Source: Deltaproteobacteria bacterium (lineage in GTDB: Bacteria; Desulfobacterota; Desulfobacteria; C00003060). Taken from it: a stretch of DNA of 6,890 nucleotides. The stretch spans positions 1-6,890 of the forward strand of contig DAOUWN010000114.1 of assembly GCA_030667105.1 (NCBI GenBank), in the 5' to 3' direction. Within the stretch, counting starts at the first letter, position 1; each line of letters begins with the position of its first letter. Shown here piece after piece: positions 1 to 5,950 of the stretch. The notes under the pieces were generated by a model. That model was not told the DNA's origin. It ran no database searches and saw only the letters and a list, made by a program, of their open reading frames with translations. The position numbers were made by a program, and so were the translations under genes.

Positions 1-222
1 CTTGTGTTTGTTCCAGACACAGTGATGAAAGGCCGAGGAGATGCTGACCTTGCGCCGCACTTCCTCTGGCTCAAAATCCATCACACTGTTTCCGTCATCC
101 ACTCGACCCAAACGATTGGTCACGCCTGCTGTGAACAGAAAGGCCTCTGCAACGGAAGTCTTTCCCCCGCTCCCATGACCAACCAATGCAATGTTTCTCA
201 ACGTTTTGACAGATTCATCCAT
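1..222 (-). CDS. fusA: Elongation factor G-like GTPase (EF-G2 type), N-terminal fragment
   Basis: This is the N-terminal 74 codons of a translational GTPase; the gene runs off the left edge. The protein begins MDESVKTLRNIALVGHGSGG and has the P-loop (G1) GHGSGGKTS at residues 16-24. It continues through NRLGRVDDGNSVMDFEPEE and RRKVSISSAFHH, the switch I region of EF-G, where Mg2+ and GTP are sensed. EF-G moves tRNA and mRNA through the ribosome in the cytoplasm. The P-loop differs from the GHxDxGKT of canonical EF-G and instead resembles the GHxGSGKT of EF-G-like paralogues such as EF-G2, whose exact role is less certain. The ATG at 222 has a GGAG ribosome-binding site at 233-236, ten bases upstream. 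It is divergent from the rhomboid gene. The family call is firm; whether it is the main or an accessory EF-G cannot be told from this fragment. Confidence 0.9.
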   Translation of the reverse strand, partial: MDESVKTLRNIALVGHGSGGKTSVAEAFLFTAGVTNRLGRVDDGNSVMDFEPEEVRRKVSISSAFHHCVWNKHK

Positions 223-282
223 GAACACTCATCTCCAATCTTTTGTTTTTTCCCCAGGATTTGTCTGGTCTCGATCCATAAG

Positions 283-297
283 AGGAATTCTATTCCT
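283..297. promoter_or_regulatory. Short inverted repeat in the divergent intergenic region (possible operator)
   Basis: AGGAAT, three bases, ATTCCT forms a perfect 6-bp inverted repeat about 60 bases upstream of the EF-G-like start, in the 207-base gap between the two divergent genes. It could be a repressor site or a small hairpin in the 5' leader of the EF-G-like mRNA. No convincing promoter pair was found here on either strand, so function is a guess. Confidence 0.2.
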
Positions 298-429
298 ATA
301 TTTTGACGGAAAAAAAATCAACCGAATAATTTAGTATCTCGGCATTTCTACAACTTGTTGAAAGTGGTAATCTCGCTTTTTCCCCGCTTGGCAGGGTCAG
401 GATCATAGGTTGGCATAATAGAAGAAAAC

Positions 430-1362
430 GTGTTATTTGTTCATATTAGGCTAGGGCATACCCTGGAAAACAAAAGCACCAGATCGCGCCTTCAAATGCT
501 CGAACTATTCAAAAACCTCTCAGCCGATCAGGCAAATTCGTACGGATTGGTCCTGTTGTCATCCGGCATCCCGCACCGTGTGAGAAAAGGGGAGGGTGGA
601 TGGGATGTGTTGGTAGAGGAAAGGGATTACAGCAGGGCTCTCGCCACAATCGAACAATACCTTGAGGAAAACCGGGACTTCCGCCCAACCGATGAACCCA
701 TCTGTTATGAATACGGCAAGACGCTCACCGGTCTGTGGGCATCGGTCATCTTGCTGGGTTGTCATATAGCTGTCACAGCGGCAAATGACAGTAATTCTCT
801 TATCAGGGCCTTCGGGTCATCAGCCTCTCATATCATGCAGGGAGAACTGTATCGGAGCGTGACTGCACTCATGCTTCACGCAAACGCCTTGCACCTGGCA
901 GGAAACATGCTCGGCATCGCGTTGTTTGGCACTGCAGTTTGCACCATCACGGGATGGGGTGTTGGCTGGCTCATGATCCTTGCAACAGGCATAATCGGCA
1001 ATCTGGTAAATGCCCTCTTGTACGGGTCCGGGCATCTTTCGGTTGGGGCGTCTACTGCTGTTTTCGGGTCAGTGGGAATTCTGGCCGCACAGCAGTTTTT
1101 CAAGAAGTTCAGGATACCCGGCCGGAAAATCAAGGCATGGCTTCCCTTGGCTGGTGGCCTGGCGCTGCTTGGGATTCTTGGTTCGGGGAAACATGCTGAT
1201 CTTTCGGCTCATTTCTTCGGGTTTATGGCGGGTATTATTCTGGGGGGCCTTTACGCCTTCTTGGCAAAAAAGCCTGCCGCAAGGATCTATCAGTCTTGTT
1301 GTCTTGTTGTTGCGTTAGGCGTCATTGTGATCTCCTGGATGAGTGGTCTTGGCCACGGGTGA
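430..1362 (+). CDS. Rhomboid family intramembrane serine protease (GlpG-like)
   Basis: Rhomboids are inner-membrane proteases that cut transmembrane helices with a Ser-His dyad. All hallmarks are visible: HANALHLAGNM at 150-160 (H150, H155 and N159 of the H-x4-H-x3-N helix), the nucleophile motif GASTAVFG at 206-213 (S208), and catalytic H261 in AHFFGFMAG (H-x2-G-x3-G). About six or seven hydrophobic segments lie near 100-117, 143-168, 175-195, 203-222, 236-251, 258-278 and 288-304. Residues 28-85 are soluble and resemble the small cytosolic N-terminal domain of GlpG (ending ALATIEQYLEEN). The start at 430 is GTG with a poor ribosome-binding site; the ATG at 496 (residue 23, MLELFKNLS) keeps the whole domain and is at least as likely. 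The gene stands alone, divergent from the EF-G-like gene and convergent with the secretion cluster. Substrate unknown. Confidence 0.92.
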   Translation: MLFVHIRLGHTLENKSTRSRLQMLELFKNLSADQANSYGLVLLSSGIPHRVRKGEGGWDVLVEERDYSRALATIEQYLEENRDFRPTDEPICYEYGKTLTGLWASVILLGCHIAVTAANDSNSLIRAFGSSASHIMQGELYRSVTALMLHANALHLAGNMLGIALFGTAVCTITGWGVGWLMILATGIIGNLVNALLYGSGHLSVGASTAVFGSVGILAAQQFFKKFRIPGRKIKAWLPLAGGLALLGILGSGKHADLSAHFFGFMAGIILGGLYAFLAKKPAARIYQSCCLVVALGVIVISWMSGLGHG

Positions 1363-1422
1363 GGGGATATCTAAGATTGCTTTGTGTCAAGAATCTGACG
1401 GTCTTTCATGAGTAGGTTGAAA

Positions 1423-1525
1423 TGCCTAAAATTTAAAGTGCCTAAAATGCCTAAAGTGAGGCGAAGTCGCACTGGAGTCACAGGAATTGCACAGACCAAA
1501 TCAAGGGATGGCGCTTTAGGCATTT
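1423..1525. repeat. TGCCTAAA direct repeats with a distal inverted copy
   Basis: TGCCTAAA occurs three times in direct orientation (1423-1430, 1439-1446, 1448-1455) and once inverted (1515-1522). The third copy, extended to AAATGCCTAAAG (1445-1456), pairs perfectly over 12 bp with CTTTAGGCATTT (1514-1525) across a 57-base loop, so the region could fold into a long stem or be the degenerate end of an interspersed element. No coding function is evident. Confidence 0.55.
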
Positions 1526-1605
1526 GTCGATTCCGGCTTAGGTTTCTCCCTGATCAGGTGATAGGAAGAGGGGGATATTATATTGCCTGGAATACGAACA
1601 AAGAA

Positions 1606-1638
1606 CAGGGCGGAGCATGGTAAGTCATGTCCGCCCTG
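1606..1638 (-). terminator. Strong hairpin, possible terminator of the gsp cluster
   Basis: CAGGGCGGA (1606-1614) pairs perfectly with TCCGCCCTG (1630-1638). Beyond a single bulged G (1615) the stem continues with CATG/CATG (1616-1619 with 1626-1629), closing a 6-base loop, giving about 13 bp. Read on the minus strand, the stem is followed by the T-rich TTCTTTGTTC, which fits a weak intrinsic terminator about 120 bases past the gspE stop. On the plus strand no T-run follows, so it is unlikely to terminate the rhomboid transcript. Confidence 0.4.
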
Positions 1639-1756
1639 AACGTGGGAGGATAGTTGGGAGAACTAGCTGCATATCCCACAGCCACGAATATATGCACAAA
1701 GTGTACCAGGAATTACAGGTGGGAAAGGGGAAAAGGGCTGCACTTAGGGCGAGTCC

Positions 1757-3454
1757 TTATTCCTGGGTCACCCTGAAGACCTCTTCGATCGTGGTTATGC
1801 CATCCAGGACCTTCTGTGCGCCATCTTGCCGTATGGTGGTCATCCCCTTTTTCACAGCCTCACGTTTTATGGCATTGGCATCAGTTGTCTTTAGTATGAG
1901 ATTCTTGAGATCGTCATCCATAACCATGAATTCAAAGATAGCTTTGCGTCCCAGATAGCCCGTGTTAAGACAAGCAGGGCATCCTCTGCCTTTGTATATC
2001 TTTTTTCCTTCCAGGGCTTCTGGCGATATGCCAATGCTTTGAAAGGATTCTCGCTCGGGTGTGTATGCCTCCTTACAGTCATTGCAAATGACCCGGACCA
2101 GTCGCTGGGCCAAAATAGCAATCACGGATGAGCTCACCAGAAAGGCTTCTGTTCCCATATCAATGAGGCGTGTCACGGCACTGGCCGAATCGTTCGTATG
2201 AAGAGTGGAAAAGACCAGATGGCCGGTCAAAGCAGACTGAATGGCAATTTCTGCGGTTTCCAGGTCCCGGATTTCGCCCACGAGAATAACGTCCGGGTCC
2301 TGGCGCACAATGGATCGCAACCCCTTGGCAAACGTGAGATCGATTTTGGGATTTACCTGAATCTGGGCAATGCCGTCCATCTGGTATTCAATGGGATCTT
2401 CCACGGTGATGATATTTATCTGCGAGGTGTTGATCGAACTGAGGGCTCCATACAGGGTCGTGGTTTTCCCGCTTCCGGTTGGTCCTGTGACCAATATGAT
2501 GCCGTGGGGATTCCGGATAAGTTTATCAAATACTTTCAAGTTATTTTCAGGCATGCCAAGATCAGAGAGCTTTAGCAGGACACTTGATTTATCCAATAAT
2601 CGGAGGACGACCCTCTCCCCAAACGCCGTTGGGATGGTGGAAACGCGAATGTCCACATTTTTGTCAGCAATTTTGATGTCAAGCCGGCCATCCTGCGGGA
2701 GCCTTTTTTCCGCAATGTTCAGTTTGGCCATAATCTTGACTCTGGATACCAGCGTTGACTGAATGTGCTTCGGTGGGGAGAGCTTGTCGTAGAGAATTCC
2801 GTCCACTCGATAGCGAATCTTGAGTTTATTCTGATACGGTTCAATGTGAATATCACTGGCACGGGCCTTCACGGCCTGTGAAAGCATAAGATTGACCAGT
2901 CTGATGATTGGCGCATCGCTTGTCTCATCCAGGAGATCACCGGTTTCTTCAATCTCAGACATGATCAGGTCGCTGTCTTCCTCGCCATGCATGCCTTCGA
3001 TGACTTCTTCCGCAGAATCCCTGGCCATGTCATAGGCAGTATTGATGGCCGAGATGATGGCCAAATGGGGAGCAAGCACAGTCTGCGCCCCGTTCCAACC
3101 CAGGCAAAGGCGCAAGTCGTCAAGGGGTTGGAAAGTCAGCGGATCGTTCACAGCTACAAAAGCCTCTTCTCCCTTGACAAGGGGGATCATCTTGTATTTT
3201 TTTAGAAACTGAATCGGGACCTGTTGGGTAAAGTCGGTTTTCAGATCTTCAGTGGGGAGGCTCGGCCAGAAGGGGAGGCCAAACTGAATGCCGAGACACT
3301 TTAATACATCGGCTTCTGAGACGGCCTTCCGATCGATTAAAATCTCACCGATACGTCCGGCCTTTTCTTCCTGGATCTTGAGCGCCTCTGTGAGGGCTTC
3401 TACCGTCAGTCCGGAGATTTCAGTCAGTATTTCGCCAATTAATCTGTGAGTCAT
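1757..3454 (-). CDS. gspE: Type II secretion system ATPase GspE (GspE/PilB family)
   Basis: GspE is the hexameric cytoplasmic ATPase that powers pseudopilus assembly. With residues counted from the upstream in-frame TTG at 3466, the order is: an MshEN/T2SSE_N-type N-domain (about 8-150, RIGEILIDRKAVSEADV), an acidic linker (151-183), the N2 domain (ASDIHIEPYQNKLKIRYRVD, 203-222), Walker A GPTGSGKTTT (328-337), the Asp box and Walker B region QDPDVILVGEIRD (389-401), the His box TLHTND (421-426), and a tetracysteine zinc site C461/C464 and C496/C499 typical of GspE and PilB. It ends ITTIEEVFRVTQE, as GspE does. I choose the ATG at 3454 (565 aa) over the TTG because the family N-terminus begins there; no strong ribosome-binding site is seen. 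It is the last gene of the cluster, 258 bases after gspD. All catalytic motifs are intact. A PilB or MshE role is possible, but the GspD-type secretin beside it favours type II secretion. Confidence 0.94.
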   Translation of the reverse strand: MTHRLIGEILTEISGLTVEALTEALKIQEEKAGRIGEILIDRKAVSEADVLKCLGIQFGLPFWPSLPTEDLKTDFTQQVPIQFLKKYKMIPLVKGEEAFVAVNDPLTFQPLDDLRLCLGWNGAQTVLAPHLAIISAINTAYDMARDSAEEVIEGMHGEEDSDLIMSEIEETGDLLDETSDAPIIRLVNLMLSQAVKARASDIHIEPYQNKLKIRYRVDGILYDKLSPPKHIQSTLVSRVKIMAKLNIAEKRLPQDGRLDIKIADKNVDIRVSTIPTAFGERVVLRLLDKSSVLLKLSDLGMPENNLKVFDKLIRNPHGIILVTGPTGSGKTTTLYGALSSINTSQINIITVEDPIEYQMDGIAQIQVNPKIDLTFAKGLRSIVRQDPDVILVGEIRDLETAEIAIQSALTGHLVFSTLHTNDSASAVTRLIDMGTEAFLVSSSVIAILAQRLVRVICNDCKEAYTPERESFQSIGISPEALEGKKIYKGRGCPACLNTGYLGRKAIFEFMVMDDDLKNLILKTTDANAIKREAVKKGMTTIRQDGAQKVLDGITTIEEVFRVTQE

Positions 3455-3486
3455 TTGTGTACCCAAGATTGAGGGATTTTGAATAG

Positions 3487-3502
3487 AGGAATTCAGGAAT
3501 TC
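3487..3502. repeat. Tandem AGGAATTC duplication upstream of gspE
   Basis: The octamer AGGAATTC is present twice back to back (3487-3494, 3495-3502), 33-48 bases upstream of the gspE ATG. Each copy contains the palindrome GAATTC, so the pair can also fold on itself. The same octamer occurs at 283-290. It may be chance or a small binding site. Confidence 0.3.
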
Positions 3503-3516
3503 TTTAATCTCAAAAT

Positions 3517-3716
3517 TTGATAATCTCGTAAAAAGCTGGTTTATGCCGCTTCGCGGCGTCCTGTCGGCAACGAACTTGATGTTTAAGTTCGTTGGAAGTC
3601 GTCACTCCGGTGAAAACCGGAGTCCATATTAGTTCCAACTACCTGAAAAGAATGGATTCCGGCTTTCGCCGGAATGACAAAAAAATACATTTTTTGACTT
3701 TTTACGAGACCATCAA
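3517..3716. mobile_element. MITE-like non-coding element between gspD and gspE
   Basis: A 200-bp segment bounded by 19-bp terminal inverted repeats: TTGATAATCTCGTAAAAAG (3517-3535) and, on the other strand, TTGATGGTCTCGTAAAAAG (3698-3716), 17 of 19 identical. Inside lie four hairpins: GCCGC-TTC-GCGGC (3545-3557), a perfect 10-bp stem CAACGAACTT/AAGTTCGTTG (3568-3577 with 3585-3594), and two GNNA-type-loop hairpins (3604-3623 and 3656-3675). There is no open frame of its own. Short size, terminal repeats, no transposase and internal palindromes fit a miniature inverted-repeat transposable element mobilised in trans. No clear target-site duplication is visible. It sits in the intercistronic region, so it would be in the gspD-gspE mRNA if the two are cotranscribed. 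Its right end overlaps the gspD stop codon. Confidence 0.72.
3601..3678. repeat. Inverted pair of 27-bp hairpin units inside the MITE-like element
   Basis: Unit A (3601-3627, plus strand) reads GTC-ACTCCGGT-GAAA-ACCGGAGT-CCAT. Unit B (3652-3678, minus strand) reads GTC-ATTCCGGC-GAAA-GCCGGAAT-CCAT. They match at 23 of 27 positions, and the four differences make two compensated base pairs (C-G to T-A, T-A to C-G), so both keep a perfect 8-bp stem with a GAAA loop. The unit resembles palindromic repeats scattered through many proteobacterial genomes. Confidence 0.75.
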
Positions 3717-5950
3717 TTCTCATTTTTCAATTCCGGTTTTTCATACATTTTTATTACACCTTCTTCCACCCGTTCGATGTGTCCCATCTTTTCCTTCTGG
3801 ATCTTTTCTGCTTCAGCCGGGCTTTCGATGACGTGTGGTGTGATAAAAATGAACAGGTTGGTTTTGCTTTGACTCCTGGAATATGATTTAAAGAGCCAAC
3901 CCAGCCCAGGGATGTCGCCAAGGCAAGGCACGCCTGAGGTTCCCCTGCTGATCTGGTCACCAACAAGCCCGCCGATCACTACTGTGTGCTTGTCCTGAAC
4001 AACTACGGTGGTATCTGCAGTGCGCTTCAACGTAGTGGGTCTGTCGGCGGCAGACCCTTCGGCCAACGTGCTGTATTCCTGAAAAATCTTGAGCCGGACA
4101 AACCGTTCCTGATTGATCTGGGGCGTGATTTTGAGCGTGAGCCCCACATCGCGGTATTCATAGGTCTGGTACTGCTGGTCGCCTGTGGCCTCCTTGGTGA
4201 GGTATGGCACGTTGTCTGCCACCTGAATCTGGGCCTCTTCGTTGTCTGTGGTCAGGATCTGGGGTGTTTGAAGGATATGCACATCTGAATCTGATTGGAA
4301 CGCCCGTGCAATAGCGGCTATGGAAGGAAAGCTTATCCCCCCGATGGTAATGGATTCGCCCAGAACACCGAAAGAAAGCCCGGCAGGAAGGGCGGCGGTG
4401 CTGGGAATCATGCTGCTTCCAGGGACAGAGCCTGCAAATGCGCCCACGGTCCGACCCTCATAACTCCCGATATCATCCTGCCCAACACGCCACTCCACGC
4501 CGATTCTGAAATCCTTGTCTGCTTTGACTTCCATGATCAACGCCTCAATATATACCATGGGCCGGGGTATATCCAGCCTATTGATGACATCTTCAAGCGT
4601 AAGATAGTCCTGCTTGTTTGCCGTAATAACCAGGGAATTGGTTGCTTTGTCGGCAACGATCTGGACATCCTTGGAGATCATGGGGGCTTTTCCCTTTGCG
4701 CCTGCTTTTGCATCCTTGGAAGGAAGGGCGGTCAAAACCTTGGAAAGCTCTTCGGCGTCAGCATACTGGAGATAGCGGACCCGGATGTCTCCGGCGCCAC
4801 GCGGCGTTTCCTGATCCAGCATCTTGATAAGCTGTTTGATCTTTATTGTGTCATGTTCACTGGCTGACAGGATCAAGGAATTGGTCCGCTCGTCAGCCAC
4901 CATCTTGATGGCAGGAGTCACTGCGGCTGCCCCTTTTTTTGTTCTGGCTGTGCGGCTGGGCTGGAAGATAGTAGTCAGGGGCTTTATCAGGACCGATGCA
5001 ATGGCATGTTCAAGCGGGATTACCGATATCTCTTCACCAATGCCCACAACATCAATGGCGCTTATGATGCGGAGCAGGCGCTGGATATTGGAAAGGACAT
5101 CTGTGACGATGAGCATGCCTGAGGGGGGGTATGAGACAATGACACTGCTCTTGGATATCAAAGGGGCAAAGAGCTTTTTCAATTCATCGGGATTGGCATA
5201 ATCCAGGCGAATCAGTTGCGTGATTACCTTGTCTTCAGGACTCGTGGCCTCTTCTTGCAACCGTGTTTCAATGCTTTTCCCCCGTGCCACAACTGATGGC
5301 ACGATCTTGATAACGGCTCCCGCTTCAATAGTCGTAAAACCATGGACTTCCAGAACCGATCCAAAGACCCTGTACGCTTCTTCCACTGAGATCTTTGTCG
5401 GGGATACAATGGTCACTTTGCCCTTGACCTTTTGGTCTATGATAAAGTTCTTGCCAGTCACCTCACTGATGAATTTTATGAAAAGGAGTATGTCAACATT
5501 ATCAAAATCGATGGTTACGGATCGTTTTTCCGGTTCCGCCTTCTTGGCTGGAAGTTCTTTGGGCTGGGAGACCGGTTTTTCGTTTGCCCGAACCGGGGCT
5601 TCCGGCTTTTTTCTGACTGGGGGCTTGGGTGGTGGAGTGACCGGTTTTTCCTTTGCCTTGACGGGCGGTTCCGGTTTTATTCTAACCGGAGGCTTCGTGG
5701 GTGGAGCAACCGGTTTTGCCTGCGCTTTGGGGGGCGGTTCCGGTTTCTTTTCCACGATTGAAGTGACCGGTTTTTTCTCTTTGGTGGTCGGCGCCGGTTT
5801 TGGAGCCGGTTTTCCTACAACCTCTTCTTCGGATACGCGAACTGCGCTTGCGCTTCCTGCATGTGTCAACAAATAAAGACTGACAAACACAAAGCAAATG
5901 GTGATTTGGACAAAGCTAAGACTTCTGTGCGCCCTTGACGATCTTTTCAT
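3713..5950 (-). CDS. gspD: Type II secretion outer-membrane secretin GspD
   Basis: GspD forms the multimeric outer-membrane channel through which folded proteins leave the periplasm. Residues are counted from an upstream in-frame GTG at 5965. Signal peptide: residues 6-41 (MKRSSRAHR, a hydrophobic core, cleavage probably after AGSASA), with no lipobox cysteine. A Pro/Lys-rich linker with three 23-residue repeats spans 42-147. Then N0 (about 149-225, VTIDFDNVDILLFIKFISEV), N1-N3 (about 248-467), and the secretin barrel (468-715) with VPYLTK and the diagnostic GVPCLGDIPGLGWLF (678-692). N0 to N3 is the GspD arrangement; PilQ would carry AMIN domains. A polar tail of about 35 residues ends in KPELKNEN, with the TGA stop inside a MITE-like terminal repeat. 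I prefer the ATG at 5950 (745 aa) because it starts a normal signal peptide; it overlaps the upstream TPR gene by 35 bases, suggesting coupled translation. Confidence 0.95.
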   Translation of the reverse strand: MKRSSRAHRSLSFVQITICFVFVSLYLLTHAGSASAVRVSEEEVVGKPAPKPAPTTKEKKPVTSIVEKKPEPPPKAQAKPVAPPTKPPVRIKPEPPVKAKEKPVTPPPKPPVRKKPEAPVRANEKPVSQPKELPAKKAEPEKRSVTIDFDNVDILLFIKFISEVTGKNFIIDQKVKGKVTIVSPTKISVEEAYRVFGSVLEVHGFTTIEAGAVIKIVPSVVARGKSIETRLQEEATSPEDKVITQLIRLDYANPDELKKLFAPLISKSSVIVSYPPSGMLIVTDVLSNIQRLLRIISAIDVVGIGEEISVIPLEHAIASVLIKPLTTIFQPSRTARTKKGAAAVTPAIKMVADERTNSLILSASEHDTIKIKQLIKMLDQETPRGAGDIRVRYLQYADAEELSKVLTALPSKDAKAGAKGKAPMISKDVQIVADKATNSLVITANKQDYLTLEDVINRLDIPRPMVYIEALIMEVKADKDFRIGVEWRVGQDDIGSYEGRTVGAFAGSVPGSSMIPSTAALPAGLSFGVLGESITIGGISFPSIAAIARAFQSDSDVHILQTPQILTTDNEEAQIQVADNVPYLTKEATGDQQYQTYEYRDVGLTLKITPQINQERFVRLKIFQEYSTLAEGSAADRPTTLKRTADTTVVVQDKHTVVIGGLVGDQISRGTSGVPCLGDIPGLGWLFKSYSRSQSKTNLFIFITPHVIESPAEAEKIQKEKMGHIERVEEGVIKMYEKPELKNEN
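5540..5746 (-). repeat. Three 69-bp in-frame tandem repeats in gspD
   Basis: Three copies of 69 bp (5678-5746, 5609-5677, 5540-5608) encode 23-residue units such as KPEPPVKAKEKPVTPPPK followed by PPVRK. The anchor ACCGGTTTT recurs at 5571, 5640 and 5709, exactly 69 bases apart, with a more degenerate copy at 5766. The units lie between the signal peptide and the N0 domain, so they would form an extended, basic, proline-rich periplasmic linker. Such repeats can vary in copy number by slippage or recombination without breaking the frame. Confidence 0.85.

Larger units (their letters stand above)
1363..1756. other. Gene-free convergent spacer with short repeats
   Basis: These 394 bases lie between the rhomboid stop and the gspE stop. 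I see no supportable gene: the only open frame of note (1408-1623) encodes the repeat-derived peptide KCLKFKVPKMPKV and has no family resemblance. The spacer holds a TGCCTAAA repeat cluster (1423-1525), the 10-bp palindrome CCTGATCAGG at 1549-1558, a strong hairpin at 1606-1638 and a weak 7-bp inverted repeat (TGCATAT at 1668-1674, ATATGCA at 1690-1696). No T-run terminator follows the rhomboid gene directly. Confidence 0.6.

Noticed and set aside
4..306. Plus-strand open frame at the left edge
   Set aside because: Antisense to the EF-G-like N-terminus, which has a P-loop, switch region and ribosome-binding site.
388..419. Possible promoter TTGGCA (388-393) and CATAAT (414-419) before the rhomboid gene
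   Set aside because: The spacing is 20 bases, too long for a normal sigma-70 promoter, and a GG-N10-GC sigma-54 pattern does not fit either.
1423..1455. Direct repeats as a possible CRISPR
   Set aside because: The units are 8 bases at irregular 16- and 9-base spacing, with no spacer-length structure and no cas gene nearby.
1408..1623. 71-codon open frame in the convergent spacer
   Set aside because: Its N-terminal half is a translation of the TGCCTAAA repeats, it lacks a ribosome-binding site and resembles no known protein.
3592..3831. 79-codon plus-strand open frame across the MITE-like element
   Set aside because: It reads through palindromic hairpins and then antisense to gspD; the peptide is typical of translated dispersed repeats.
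4295..4867. 190-codon plus-strand open frame
   Set aside because: Antisense to the clearly coding GspD N2-N3 and secretin region, low-complexity composition and no recognisable domain.
5220..5876. Long Gly/Phe/Ser-rich open frame on the plus strand
   Set aside because: It is exactly antisense to the gspD N-terminal region; its GGxGF pattern is the reverse complement of the Pro/Lys repeats, and it matches no family.
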